Origin: Candidatus Dojkabacteria bacterium
Lineage (GTDB): Bacteria > Patescibacteria > Dojkabacteria > SC72 > JAFGCJ01
NCBI GenBank assembly: GCA_016932785.1
Contig: JAFGCJ010000002.1
Location: 534,549 to 598,548 of the forward strand
Direction of reading: 5' to 3'
DNA length: 64,000 bases
Positions within the stretch are counted from its first letter, which is position 1, and each line of letters opens with the position of its first letter. The notes beneath the pieces were generated by a model that worked only from the letters and a program-made list of their open reading frames with translations, was not told where the DNA came from and ran no database searches. The position numbers and the translations under genes were made by a program. Of this stretch, positions 48,851 through 56,666 are shown in pieces.

Positions 48851-49990
48851 CTATTCTTTAACTCTATGCAAAAGCTCTCGATACATTCTGTTTAGAAGAC
48901 ATACCCAATAGGTATCGCACAGATTTGCACGAACTTCAGGATTGCCAAGAATTGGAACTGTTGCCTCAGCTATAGGAAAAAGTCGTCCTCCATCACAACG
49001 CAGGACATTATAGGTTGAACCAAACAGGGTAGTTCTCTTAGTTAATCTCAAAACCTGTTCAATTTCTGATCCCTGTCCTCGGATAATATCGACTCTTGAA
49101 TTTCTAGAATCGACACGTCCGTCAGGGAAACATACAGTATATCCATCTGACAATTCCACCGGATACATCCTTCCTCCATAACTAAGAACTGACATGTCAC
49201 CCAACATTGTCCAGAATCCTACCAGACTCTTAACAGGTTCTATTAGTACACCTGCCTCTACGTTACTCCCACAAAGTCCACTCTTCCATAGGCGAATCAA
49301 CTGTCTACCTCTAATCTGTTCTATAAGATATTTCATACCATCTTCGTATCCCCTAAGCGATCTTTCAATCCTGCGCCGAGGGTTAGAAGAATCAATAATA
49401 TCAAGAACGCCTCTATAGCTGAACAGGTGACTCAGCGTTCCGCCAGATAATTTTTCGGTCGGCGGCTGATTGGTATCACCAATAACTATATGGCTTAAGC
49501 TAATCGGAGCACCGGGAAGTCCATTTTCCTGACACCATGCTACCCTCAAAGCATACCCGAGTCCTTCACAACTATCATTTTCACCTTCGGACCTTGCACC
49601 ATCTTCAGGCCACCTACCCCATCCAAGTCCATCCATTCTCACATTTATTCCACCATATAAACCAGGAATTTTTATATAGAAATCAAAACCCATGGGAGAT
49701 TGCCCATAAGCAACTCCATCAAAAATAGTTATCCAGCAATCTTGAAAAGTTATTACGCCAGGGCCTTCATCCTCTGCAATTTCCCTGACCAGATTCACCA
49801 TCTCCAGAAGGAGTGCGTGGACAGGACAATCCGTTCCAACCGTATCCCATATGTGCCGATCGACCTCAAAGGTATGAGTATATACTGGACCCTTATCTTT
49901 GTCAGGAGGCCTCGCGTCACCTATATCAAATGCAACCGCAGGGTCTTGAAGATCGACCCCCACTGGTACTGAACCTACAGCCAAATCCAA
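48851..49990 (-). CDS. Hypothetical protein
   Basis: The 379-residue acidic protein has no signal peptide or membrane helix. The only in-frame start after the upstream TAA that fits is TTG at 49990. 'GGINVRMDGLGWGRWPEDG' and 'ISLSHIVIGDTNQPPTEK' are the most patterned parts; the first recalls the strand before the helix in the paralogues at 40716-43315 ('LHVTGFGWGRE'), but the rest does not align convincingly. The C-terminal half contains 'TVCFPDGRVDSRNSRVDIIR' and looks beta-rich. Convergent with lepA, divergent from recF. I do not recognise it. Confidence 0.55.
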   Translation of the reverse strand: MDLAVGSVPVGVDLQDPAVAFDIGDARPPDKDKGPVYTHTFEVDRHIWDTVGTDCPVHALLLEMVNLVREIAEDEGPGVITFQDCWITIFDGVAYGQSPMGFDFYIKIPGLYGGINVRMDGLGWGRWPEDGARSEGENDSCEGLGYALRVAWCQENGLPGAPISLSHIVIGDTNQPPTEKLSGGTLSHLFSYRGVLDIIDSSNPRRRIERSLRGYEDGMKYLIEQIRGRQLIRLWKSGLCGSNVEAGVLIEPVKSLVGFWTMLGDMSVLSYGGRMYPVELSDGYTVCFPDGRVDSRNSRVDIIRGQGSEIEQVLRLTKRTTLFGSTYNVLRCDGGRLFPIAEATVPILGNPEVRANLCDTYWVCLLNRMYRELLHRVKE

Positions 49991-50007
49991 AATTCTAATA
50001 ATTTATC

Positions 50008-50111
50008 CCATAGTGAAGTATTCTACCTCTGTCGTCCTATTTTATCAACACTGACTAGTGTCACAAAAACAAAAACCTGTCATAAACCACTTAAGCACTA
50101 CTCCACTATGG
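50008..50111. promoter_or_regulatory. Mirror-image promoter sequences between the 379-residue gene and recF
   Basis: CCATAGTG (50008-50015) and CACTATGG (50104-50111) form an 8-base inverted repeat across the divergent region. Each copy lies just before one of the two start codons, so both genes carry CACTATGG[GT]AT at a similar place. It may be a shared -10 context (TATGGTATCAT before recF) or a common operator. TGAC-TAGT-GTCA lies between them. Confidence 0.4.
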
Positions 50112-50126
50112 TATCATTAGATCTGC

Positions 50127-51293
50127 ATGAAAATTAAGACCTTAAAAATTACAAACTTCAGACAGTTCCCCAATAAAGATCTGGAATTTAATAAGAACTG
50201 GATTATACTCGAGGCTCCCAATGCCCGAGGCAAAAGTACAATCGTAGAAGCCATCTTTATGCTTGCTTCAGGAAACTCTCCTTGGACCAATGGTAATTTA
50301 TCCCTGATACACATTCCAGACAGGAATAAAACTGAAGATGAAGACCCGAAAACAAAAGTTAATGACGGTTTCTTCCGGCTCGAAGCCTCAATAGAATCAA
50401 AAGACGACTTCAAAACAATATCCACATACGTAGAAAATCAGAATCAATCAACCACCAAGCAATTCAAGATAGAAGGGACAAACACAAATAAGGCCAAATT
50501 CACTGACATACTACACTGCATCCTTTTCAGTCCCGATATGATTGATTTTCTCATGTTTGAGCCCAAACAAAGGAGAGACTTCATCGACTCCCATCTTTCA
50601 CATGTCAATCCGGATTACTCAAACATTCTCAGCAACTATAATAAAGTCTTAAGACAGAGAAATAGTTTCCTCAAGGCAATGTTCTCAAAAAACGGTAGGA
50701 ATGGATCGGCAAACGGCTCAGGAAAGATAGACGAAACAGGACTCAGATACTGGACAGAGCAGCTCGTAAATCTCGGAACCCAGGTGATAATGGCCAGAAT
50801 AGAATTTCTGGACAAGTTAAATGACACAAAATCCTCCCTCTACCAATCCAAAATAGTATATGTACCCAAAGTGAAACTTGATTCACTTGAGGAACTGGCG
50901 GACAGCACTCATATACGAAACCTATTTCAAAACCAACTAACCCTTTCACAAAGGAAAGAGAGGATTATTGGAAATACAATAGTAGGACCACACCGTGACG
51001 ATTGGTACCTAACTGATGAGAAAGGGCAAAACCTGAATGTATTCGGGTCCAGAGGAGAAAAAAGAATGGCCATAGCTGATATTATATTCAAAATAAATCA
51101 CTTTATGATTGAAAATATTGGCGAGCCGCCGGTAATACTTCTCGATGATATTTCATCAGAACTCGATGAAAATAATATTGAAATACTTTTTAACAAGAAA
51201 ATAAGTAAAGATCAGCAAACGATTATTACAACAACAAATATTGAAACCATACCCAAAGAAGCAAGAAAATTATCTCAGATCATAGCTTTGTAA
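50127..51293 (+). CDS. recF: DNA replication/repair protein RecF
   Basis: The 388-residue protein has 'MKIKTLKITNFRQFPNKDLE' at the start, Walker A 'LEAPNARGKSTIVEAIFML', the region 'LLFSPDMIDFLMFEPKQRRD' ('ILFSPDMIDF' here) typical of RecF, the ABC signature-like 'FGSRGEKRMAIADIIFKI' and Walker B 'PPVILLDDISSELDENN'. It loads RecA at gaps through RecOR. The gene stands alone here, not in the usual dnaA-dnaN-recF-gyrB order, and its 3' end overlaps the convergent nucleotidyltransferase gene by 24 bases. Confidence 0.92.
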   Translation: MKIKTLKITNFRQFPNKDLEFNKNWIILEAPNARGKSTIVEAIFMLASGNSPWTNGNLSLIHIPDRNKTEDEDPKTKVNDGFFRLEASIESKDDFKTISTYVENQNQSTTKQFKIEGTNTNKAKFTDILHCILFSPDMIDFLMFEPKQRRDFIDSHLSHVNPDYSNILSNYNKVLRQRNSFLKAMFSKNGRNGSANGSGKIDETGLRYWTEQLVNLGTQVIMARIEFLDKLNDTKSSLYQSKIVYVPKVKLDSLEELADSTHIRNLFQNQLTLSQRKERIIGNTIVGPHRDDWYLTDEKGQNLNVFGSRGEKRMAIADIIFKINHFMIENIGEPPVILLDDISSELDENNIEILFNKKISKDQQTIITTTNIETIPKEARKLSQIIAL

Positions 51294-52109
51294 TTTTTCA
51301 TCAAGCTTATTCTTCCTGATCTCAAACCAACTTGACCGAGGGAAAAACTGCACCTCATTTCTCGATATAACCGCCTCTTTATATGGATGCTTCCTTACAA
51401 TCATGTATGCCTTTTGTCCCCACATAAGTACTCTATCTAAAATATCCAAAAAAGGCGAAAACACTGTTCTTTTATCTCCCAGACCAACAACTGAAACCGC
51501 ATCATCAGAGAGACCCGGAAAAATCGAAGTGATGCTATCGGTTAAACCAAGAATTCCACCATACAGAGATTTCCCATAGAGAGGCTTCATCATAGCCACC
51601 TCTAGTGCAACGTAAAAATCAGCGTCGGAAAGAGTCTTCTTCAAATTTTCAAACGAAGTATAGTACACGAAACACATTTTATTATTCACATCTTTATCAC
51701 TGTATCTTCTTCTCACTCCAAGCAGTCTGAATATTATCTGCTCCATCAACCTAACAAGCCACAGTCTATTCCTTTGCACAATAACAAAGACGTCAATATC
51801 ATCATTTTCTTCTGCCGTCATAAAGGAGACTGAGCCACAAACCGCTGCAAATTTTACCCACGGTATAAACCTAAAATATTTGAAGTACTTTTCAGCAATC
51901 TGAAGCTTCCATTCCGAATTCTTCTTCCTTTTCTTCACTTCGTCTGGAGATATCCTTCCAACAAAGCCATCATAACGACAAAATTCCGAATTTTTGTCGC
52001 AAAATTCTTCTATGGAATCTTCTCCGAACAACCTACTCAATACATCCCTTGAAACTGAGCAGTCGTACATCTCCTCAAGAAGTAGAAATTTGAGCAAGTA
52101 ATTTTCCAA
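51270..52109 (-). CDS. Nucleotidyltransferase-domain protein (DNA polymerase beta superfamily)
   Basis: The 279-residue protein has a helical N-terminus (1-90) followed by an NTase core: 'FAAVCGSVSFMTAEENDDID' then 'VFVIVQRNRLWLVRLMEQII'. The GS and D-x-D motifs of the pol-beta superfamily are present (GSVS, DIDVFV). The C-terminal half is helical with a hydrophobic stretch 'SLYGGILGLTDSITSIFPGL'. Such proteins range from antibiotic adenylyltransferases to toxin-like NTases; nothing in the context identifies a substrate or an antitoxin partner. Overlaps recF tail-to-tail. Confidence 0.75.
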   Translation of the reverse strand: MENYLLKFLLLEEMYDCSVSRDVLSRLFGEDSIEEFCDKNSEFCRYDGFVGRISPDEVKKRKKNSEWKLQIAEKYFKYFRFIPWVKFAAVCGSVSFMTAEENDDIDVFVIVQRNRLWLVRLMEQIIFRLLGVRRRYSDKDVNNKMCFVYYTSFENLKKTLSDADFYVALEVAMMKPLYGKSLYGGILGLTDSITSIFPGLSDDAVSVVGLGDKRTVFSPFLDILDRVLMWGQKAYMIVRKHPYKEAVISRNEVQFFPRSSWFEIRKNKLDEKLQSYDLR

Positions 52110-52170
52110 ACCTGGCCCAATCTGATAAACTTATCTCAGATTCAATTATATCATCAGACGAAGCAGGGAA

Positions 52171-53349
52171 ATGAAACAACACGCAGTCCCACAAGAAATT
52201 ATGAGCGTTGAGTTTAAACTTTTCGGCAACTTTCTCTCACTGCGTGAATTTATCTTCATCGCGGTTGGTCTTGCTATCGCTTATTTCATTTTCTTTCTGA
52301 TGAATCAAGGGATCATACCCGGACTAATAGCATGGCCCATGATAATACTTATCGGTGGAGGTGGAATTATTGTCGGACTGGTACCCTTCCAGGATAGAAC
52401 CCTTGATAAATGGATCCTTAATTACTTCAATGCAATAAACAAACCCACCCAAAGAGTGTGGAAAAAACACGGTATTTCACCGTTTCAATCACAGACTCAG
52501 ACCAGTACTCCAATTGTACGAAAAGATCATGTTGTGAGTCCTCCGGCCCAGATCGGCTTAAAGAAAATAGAGGAACCCAAAATGACCGAACAAGAAAAGG
52601 AAACTATTACAAACTTGGACCAGGAAGAACAACAGAAATTGCATTCTATCAAGCAAACAATAAACTCGCTAGAGAACAAAGCTCCTACGGGTACAACACC
52701 AGCTAATCAGCAAAACAATCCTCCTGTTCAATCATCACCTTCAACAACGGCAGCTGAACCACAAACCACACCAGACGGCACGGATCAGAATCCGGATATA
52801 GAGCTAAAAAAAGAACAAACTCAAGAACAATCCCTCTCTGACCAAACCGAACAACCTACTTCACAACCTCAGTCTGAATCACAACAGGCACAGCAACCAA
52901 CAACCGAGCCCGAAATCGCAGCCCAGAATAGTAACCCGGAGACAAAAGCAACAGCTCAAACCCCAACGCAGACTGTACAGCCTCAAGCGGAGAAACCAAA
53001 ATCTCAGTCACAATCCAGAGAAAGTAAGCTCACTATCACTGACGAAAACGTGAGTGAATTTGCCTCCAACGATATTACCGGGGTAGATCAAAAACCAAAT
53101 ACCATAAATATAGTTTTGAAAGATCAAGCAAACCAATACATCCCACAAGTTACGTGCATCATTAAAAACAGAGATGGAAACCCGGTAAGAGCTGCTGTTT
53201 CAAACCAGCTAGGACAAATAATAAATAACATTCCACTTGAGAATGGAACATATAAAATCGAACTCTCGAAGGCTGGCTATGTCTTCCCCGAGATACTGAG
53301 AATTCTTACGGGAAAGGTATATCCGTCGATAGAAATTAAGTCACTATAG
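52171..53349 (+). CDS. PrgI-family membrane protein with C-terminal CNA-B/PEGA-like domain
   Basis: The 392-residue protein starts MKQHAVPQEIMSVEFKLFGN. Residues 1-95 are a PrgI-like domain with two transmembrane helices ('REFIFIAVGLAIAYFIFFLM', 'LIAWPMIILIGGGGIIVGLV'). Residues about 105-295 are a Gln/Pro/Thr-rich linker. Residues about 305-392 form a carboxypeptidase-regulatory-like sandwich ('INIVLKDQANQYIPQVTCII', 'ENGTYKIELSKAGYVFPEIL'). PrgI proteins accompany VirB4 in Gram-positive-type IV secretion; the extra outer domain is typical of CPR versions. It heads a four-gene module with the two VirB4 parts. Confidence 0.85.
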   Translation: MKQHAVPQEIMSVEFKLFGNFLSLREFIFIAVGLAIAYFIFFLMNQGIIPGLIAWPMIILIGGGGIIVGLVPFQDRTLDKWILNYFNAINKPTQRVWKKHGISPFQSQTQTSTPIVRKDHVVSPPAQIGLKKIEEPKMTEQEKETITNLDQEEQQKLHSIKQTINSLENKAPTGTTPANQQNNPPVQSSPSTTAAEPQTTPDGTDQNPDIELKKEQTQEQSLSDQTEQPTSQPQSESQQAQQPTTEPEIAAQNSNPETKATAQTPTQTVQPQAEKPKSQSQSRESKLTITDENVSEFASNDITGVDQKPNTINIVLKDQANQYIPQVTCIIKNRDGNPVRAAVSNQLGQIINNIPLENGTYKIELSKAGYVFPEILRILTGKVYPSIEIKSL

Positions 53350-53358
53350 AAACTGCCG

Positions 53359-54057
53359 ATGCCAAAACTAGAAAACCTACCACCTACACAAGAACATATA
53401 AACATAGAAAAAATTTCTGATAATCTTATTGTCCAGAAGAATGGACTGATTTCACTTGTGCTTCAGACAACTTCAGTCAACTTCGATCTTCTTTCTGAAC
53501 CAGAGCAGGATGCTAAAATTCAAGCCTTTGCACAGTTACTCAACTCCCTCACGCATTCAGTCCAGATACTTATCCGCACAAAGAAAGTTAACATTAGAAG
53601 TTATATAGACTACATCAAAGACTTTCAAAACAAACAGCTAAGTCCCGGTCTCAAGAGACAAATCGCTATCTATCTTAACTTTGTACAGAATCTGATAATC
53701 AAAAATGAGATACTTGATAAGGCTTTTTATATTGTTGTTCCCTTTCGAGCATCCGTTGTGACCAAAACCAACCCCATGAAACAATTCCTCGGCAAAAAAG
53801 AGAAAATAACAAATCTAGACAGAATTATGGATCAAGCCAAGGCATATTTATATCCTAAACGGGATCACATCATGAAACAACTTGTACGAATGGGACTAAG
53901 CTCACACCAACTTACAACAAAGGAGCTCATGGAACTATTCTTTGAAATATATAATCCCGCCGCGCCGATATCACCTGAACAACAGACCTCAATTTTAGAA
54001 CAACAATCTCAGATAGCTACACAATACTCTCAAAATCAACAAAATGACAGCAAGTAA
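53359..54057 (+). CDS. TraC/VirB4 N-terminal domain protein (split VirB4)
   Basis: The 232-residue protein matches the N-terminal non-ATPase part of TraC/VirB4: 'LPPTQEHINIEKISDNLIVQ', 'GLISLVLQTTSVNFDLLSEP', 'LLNSLTHSVQILIRTKKVNI', 'AFYIVVPFRAS'. In most bacteria this domain is fused to the ATPase. Here it is a separate gene lying 9 bases after the PrgI gene and overlapping the ATPase gene by 14 bases, so the two are likely made in equal amounts and assemble together. The C-terminus is Gln-rich like that of its neighbours. Confidence 0.75.
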   Translation: MPKLENLPPTQEHINIEKISDNLIVQKNGLISLVLQTTSVNFDLLSEPEQDAKIQAFAQLLNSLTHSVQILIRTKKVNIRSYIDYIKDFQNKQLSPGLKRQIAIYLNFVQNLIIKNEILDKAFYIVVPFRASVVTKTNPMKQFLGKKEKITNLDRIMDQAKAYLYPKRDHIMKQLVRMGLSSHQLTTKELMELFFEIYNPAAPISPEQQTSILEQQSQIATQYSQNQQNDSK

Positions 54058-56416
54058 TAACCCACAGCAAAATACCACACCTCAGAGCAGTCAAAACCCT
54101 GAACCACAAATTACATCCCCCAATTCGGAGGGTCACGCAACACCGGCACATTTTACCTTTCCTCAACAGAATCCTGAAACGGACATGCTACCGTCAGCAG
54201 GACAACCAATGAGCCAAAATCAAGAATCCCAGCAGAGTCTTCAGCCCCAACAGGCAGCTCCCAAGAAAAAGTTAAGCCTTGCAGACGCACTGTTTGGGGG
54301 ATTCAAGCTTCTTGGTAAAAAGAAACCAGCTAAAACCCCTCAACAGAGAACTCAGATTTCCTCCACGGGAAAGCAAATTAATCAACCACAACAGACATCT
54401 CAACAACCCAAAACACAAAAGTCAACCGGGTTGCTGGGCGGACTCCTCGGCGGGTTCAAGCTTTTTGGAAAGAAATCACCATCAAGCCAAACCCCACCAG
54501 CTTCACAGACTACCCAAACTGGTATAACAGGACAACCGGAGACACCAGACATGACATTTCAAGATATCATTGCTCCTCCCTCACTCGAGGTAGATTTTAA
54601 TAATATCCAAATTGGAACCCGATACTACCTTGTTCTGTTTGCATCAGGATATCCAAGATTCGTTGGTCCTAACTGGCTTTCTCCCTTAATCAACTTCGAG
54701 CACTCTCTCATGATCAGTACTTTTTACTATCCTGTAGATTCAAAAGATATTCTGCAGAAGCTTAAGAGGAAAATCAGTGAGATGGAAGCATCAGTATATG
54801 GAGATGTTGAAAAAGGCAAAGTTCTCGATCCGAGCCTAAAGATTGCACTCAGTGACGCACAGCAGCTTCAGGAATCGATTGCGGCCGGAACCGAGAAGTT
54901 TTTCCATTTTTCGATGTATATAACCATCAATGCCGAAAGTAAAAAACAACTCGACAGAATAGCCAAAAATGTCATTTCTACACTGGCGGCTATTAATGTT
55001 GTAGCAAAACCTGCAACACTTCAAATGGAACAAGCTTTTTATAGTACTCTACCGACAGCAGACGACCAGCTTTACATTACAAGAAACATGGACACCACGT
55101 CCCTTGCCACCACATTCCCGTTTGTTACCTCAGAGCTAACTATGGATCACGGAGTAATGTTTGGTCTCAACCTCCACAATAGAAGCCTTATTATCTTCGA
55201 TAGATTCGAAATGGAGAATGCAAACTCAGTGATCTTTGCTAAATCTGGGGCAGGAAAGAGCTACCTGGTGAAACTTGAGGCTTTGCGCAGCTTAATGCTT
55301 GGTACGGAAGTCATCATAATTGATCCGGAAAAAGAATTCGAACGTTTGTGCGAAGCGGTAAATGGTGCATACATAACGTTTTCACAGGACAAAGGAAGCA
55401 AAGTCAATCCCTTTGAACTGTCCGGTCTTGCTAATTCAGAAGAAGATGAACTAAGAATGAAAATTCTCTCACTACACGGTTTCTTTAAGGTCATATTTGG
55501 AGGCCTCACCAACATTGAAAGTTCAATCCTTGATCGAGCCTTGATCTTAACTTACAGAGAAAAGGGAATTACAACTGATCCTGACACACAGAAAAACGCT
55601 GATTTTCCACTGCTCGAGGATTTATACAAAATACTTCAGGGAATGGCTGAACTCGAAGGAAGAGAATTAGCCAAGCGCCTCGAAAAATACATAATAGGAA
55701 GTGCCGCAGGAGTATTCAACGAGAAGAGTAATGTAGAAATAACGAACCCTTTTACAGTCTTCAGCCTACGAGATCTTCAGGAGGAGCTACGACCAATGGC
55801 AATGTACCTCATGCTCGACTACATCTGGACCAAAATTAAAAAAGATCAGAAAAAACGCCTACTGCTTGTCGATGAGGCATGGCTGATGATGCAAAATGAG
55901 GACTCGGCAAAGTTTATTTATTCCATAGCAAAGAGGGCCCGTAAGTACTATCTTGGTCTCACAACAATAACTCAGGATGTAGAAGACTTTCTATCCAGTG
56001 ACTATGGAAAAGCAATAGTTACTAACTCCTCTATACAAATCTTACTGAAGCAAAGTACAGCCGCAATCGAGCGAATCCAAAAGGTATTCAATCTTTCAGA
56101 CGGCGAAAAGAACTTCCTTCTTTCGTGTGGAATAGGTGAAGGTCTGTTCTTTGCGGGAGCGAACCATGTTGCCATCAAAGTCATTTCAAGCATTGGCGAA
56201 CACCTACTTATCACCTCTAACCCAAGAGAAGTCGAGATGATGAAGAAAGCCGGAATAAGCATTGACGAGAAGGAAATAACTGAGCTTTCATCGGTTTTCG
56301 ATCCACTAGCTACTCAAAAGGATCTTAATACAAGAATTCAGCAAGTAACCACTACACAGGAAAATGCTGTCCCTTCAAAACCTACGGCCGAAAATAATAA
56401 CATTGGCATTCAGTAA
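54044..56416 (+). CDS. VirB4-family type IV secretion ATPase
   Basis: The 790-residue protein has a low-complexity Gln/Pro/Thr-rich N-terminus (1-170) carrying two copies of 'GGFKL[LF]GKK' (about 85 and 145). A second N-terminal VirB4 domain follows (about 190-380), then the HerA/VirB4 ATPase: Walker A 'VIFAKSGAGKSYLVKLEALR', 'VIIIDPEKEFERLCEAVNGA', Walker B 'RLLLVDEAWLMM' and the arginine-containing 'KRARKYYLGLTTITQDVEDF'. VirB4 energises pilus assembly or substrate transfer. With PrgI and the split N-domain it marks a type IV secretion-like envelope system, often linked in CPR to DNA uptake or host contact. Confidence 0.9.
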   Translation: MTASNNPQQNTTPQSSQNPEPQITSPNSEGHATPAHFTFPQQNPETDMLPSAGQPMSQNQESQQSLQPQQAAPKKKLSLADALFGGFKLLGKKKPAKTPQQRTQISSTGKQINQPQQTSQQPKTQKSTGLLGGLLGGFKLFGKKSPSSQTPPASQTTQTGITGQPETPDMTFQDIIAPPSLEVDFNNIQIGTRYYLVLFASGYPRFVGPNWLSPLINFEHSLMISTFYYPVDSKDILQKLKRKISEMEASVYGDVEKGKVLDPSLKIALSDAQQLQESIAAGTEKFFHFSMYITINAESKKQLDRIAKNVISTLAAINVVAKPATLQMEQAFYSTLPTADDQLYITRNMDTTSLATTFPFVTSELTMDHGVMFGLNLHNRSLIIFDRFEMENANSVIFAKSGAGKSYLVKLEALRSLMLGTEVIIIDPEKEFERLCEAVNGAYITFSQDKGSKVNPFELSGLANSEEDELRMKILSLHGFFKVIFGGLTNIESSILDRALILTYREKGITTDPDTQKNADFPLLEDLYKILQGMAELEGRELAKRLEKYIIGSAAGVFNEKSNVEITNPFTVFSLRDLQEELRPMAMYLMLDYIWTKIKKDQKKRLLLVDEAWLMMQNEDSAKFIYSIAKRARKYYLGLTTITQDVEDFLSSDYGKAIVTNSSIQILLKQSTAAIERIQKVFNLSDGEKNFLLSCGIGEGLFFAGANHVAIKVISSIGEHLLITSNPREVEMMKKAGISIDEKEITELSSVFDPLATQKDLNTRIQQVTTTQENAVPSKPTAENNNIGIQ

Positions 56417-56418
56417 TA

Positions 56419-56622
56419 ATGACAAGTTCCAATATTCCACAAAAAGTAGATCCCAACAGCATATCTGAAGATCAAAAAAAGAAAGATCTTGAGGTTCTCC
56501 TTTCCGGAAAGGAACAAAGCGATATAAGAAAAAAAATTCAGAGAGATCAGGCATTTGGATCTGATACTCCTAAACCCCAGAAAGGATTAAACGAAATCAA
56601 GAACCCCTTCCGAGATGAATAA
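56419..56622 (+). CDS. Small charged protein at the end of the VirB4 module
   Basis: The 67-residue hydrophilic protein starts MTSSNIPQKVDPNSISEDQK, is probably helical or disordered, with 'KDLEVLLSGKEQSDIRKKIQ' as its main helix. It begins 2 bases after the VirB4 stop. No family is recognised. The composition is unlike random frames and position suggests an accessory of the secretion module. Confidence 0.55.
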   Translation: MTSSNIPQKVDPNSISEDQKKKDLEVLLSGKEQSDIRKKIQRDQAFGSDTPKPQKGLNEIKNPFRDE

Positions 56623-56666
56623 TCATACCTATATTTTCATAGAATCAAAGAAGAAACGGTACTACC

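Noticed and set aside
51270..52109. Nucleotidyltransferase gene as half of a toxin-antitoxin pair
   Set aside because: No small HEPN-like or antitoxin gene is adjacent; its neighbours are recF (convergent) and the PrgI module (divergent).
54279..54527. Plus-strand frame 54279-54527 rich in Lys/His/Gln
   Set aside because: It is a +1 shadow of the Gln/Pro-rich N-terminus of the VirB4-type gene.
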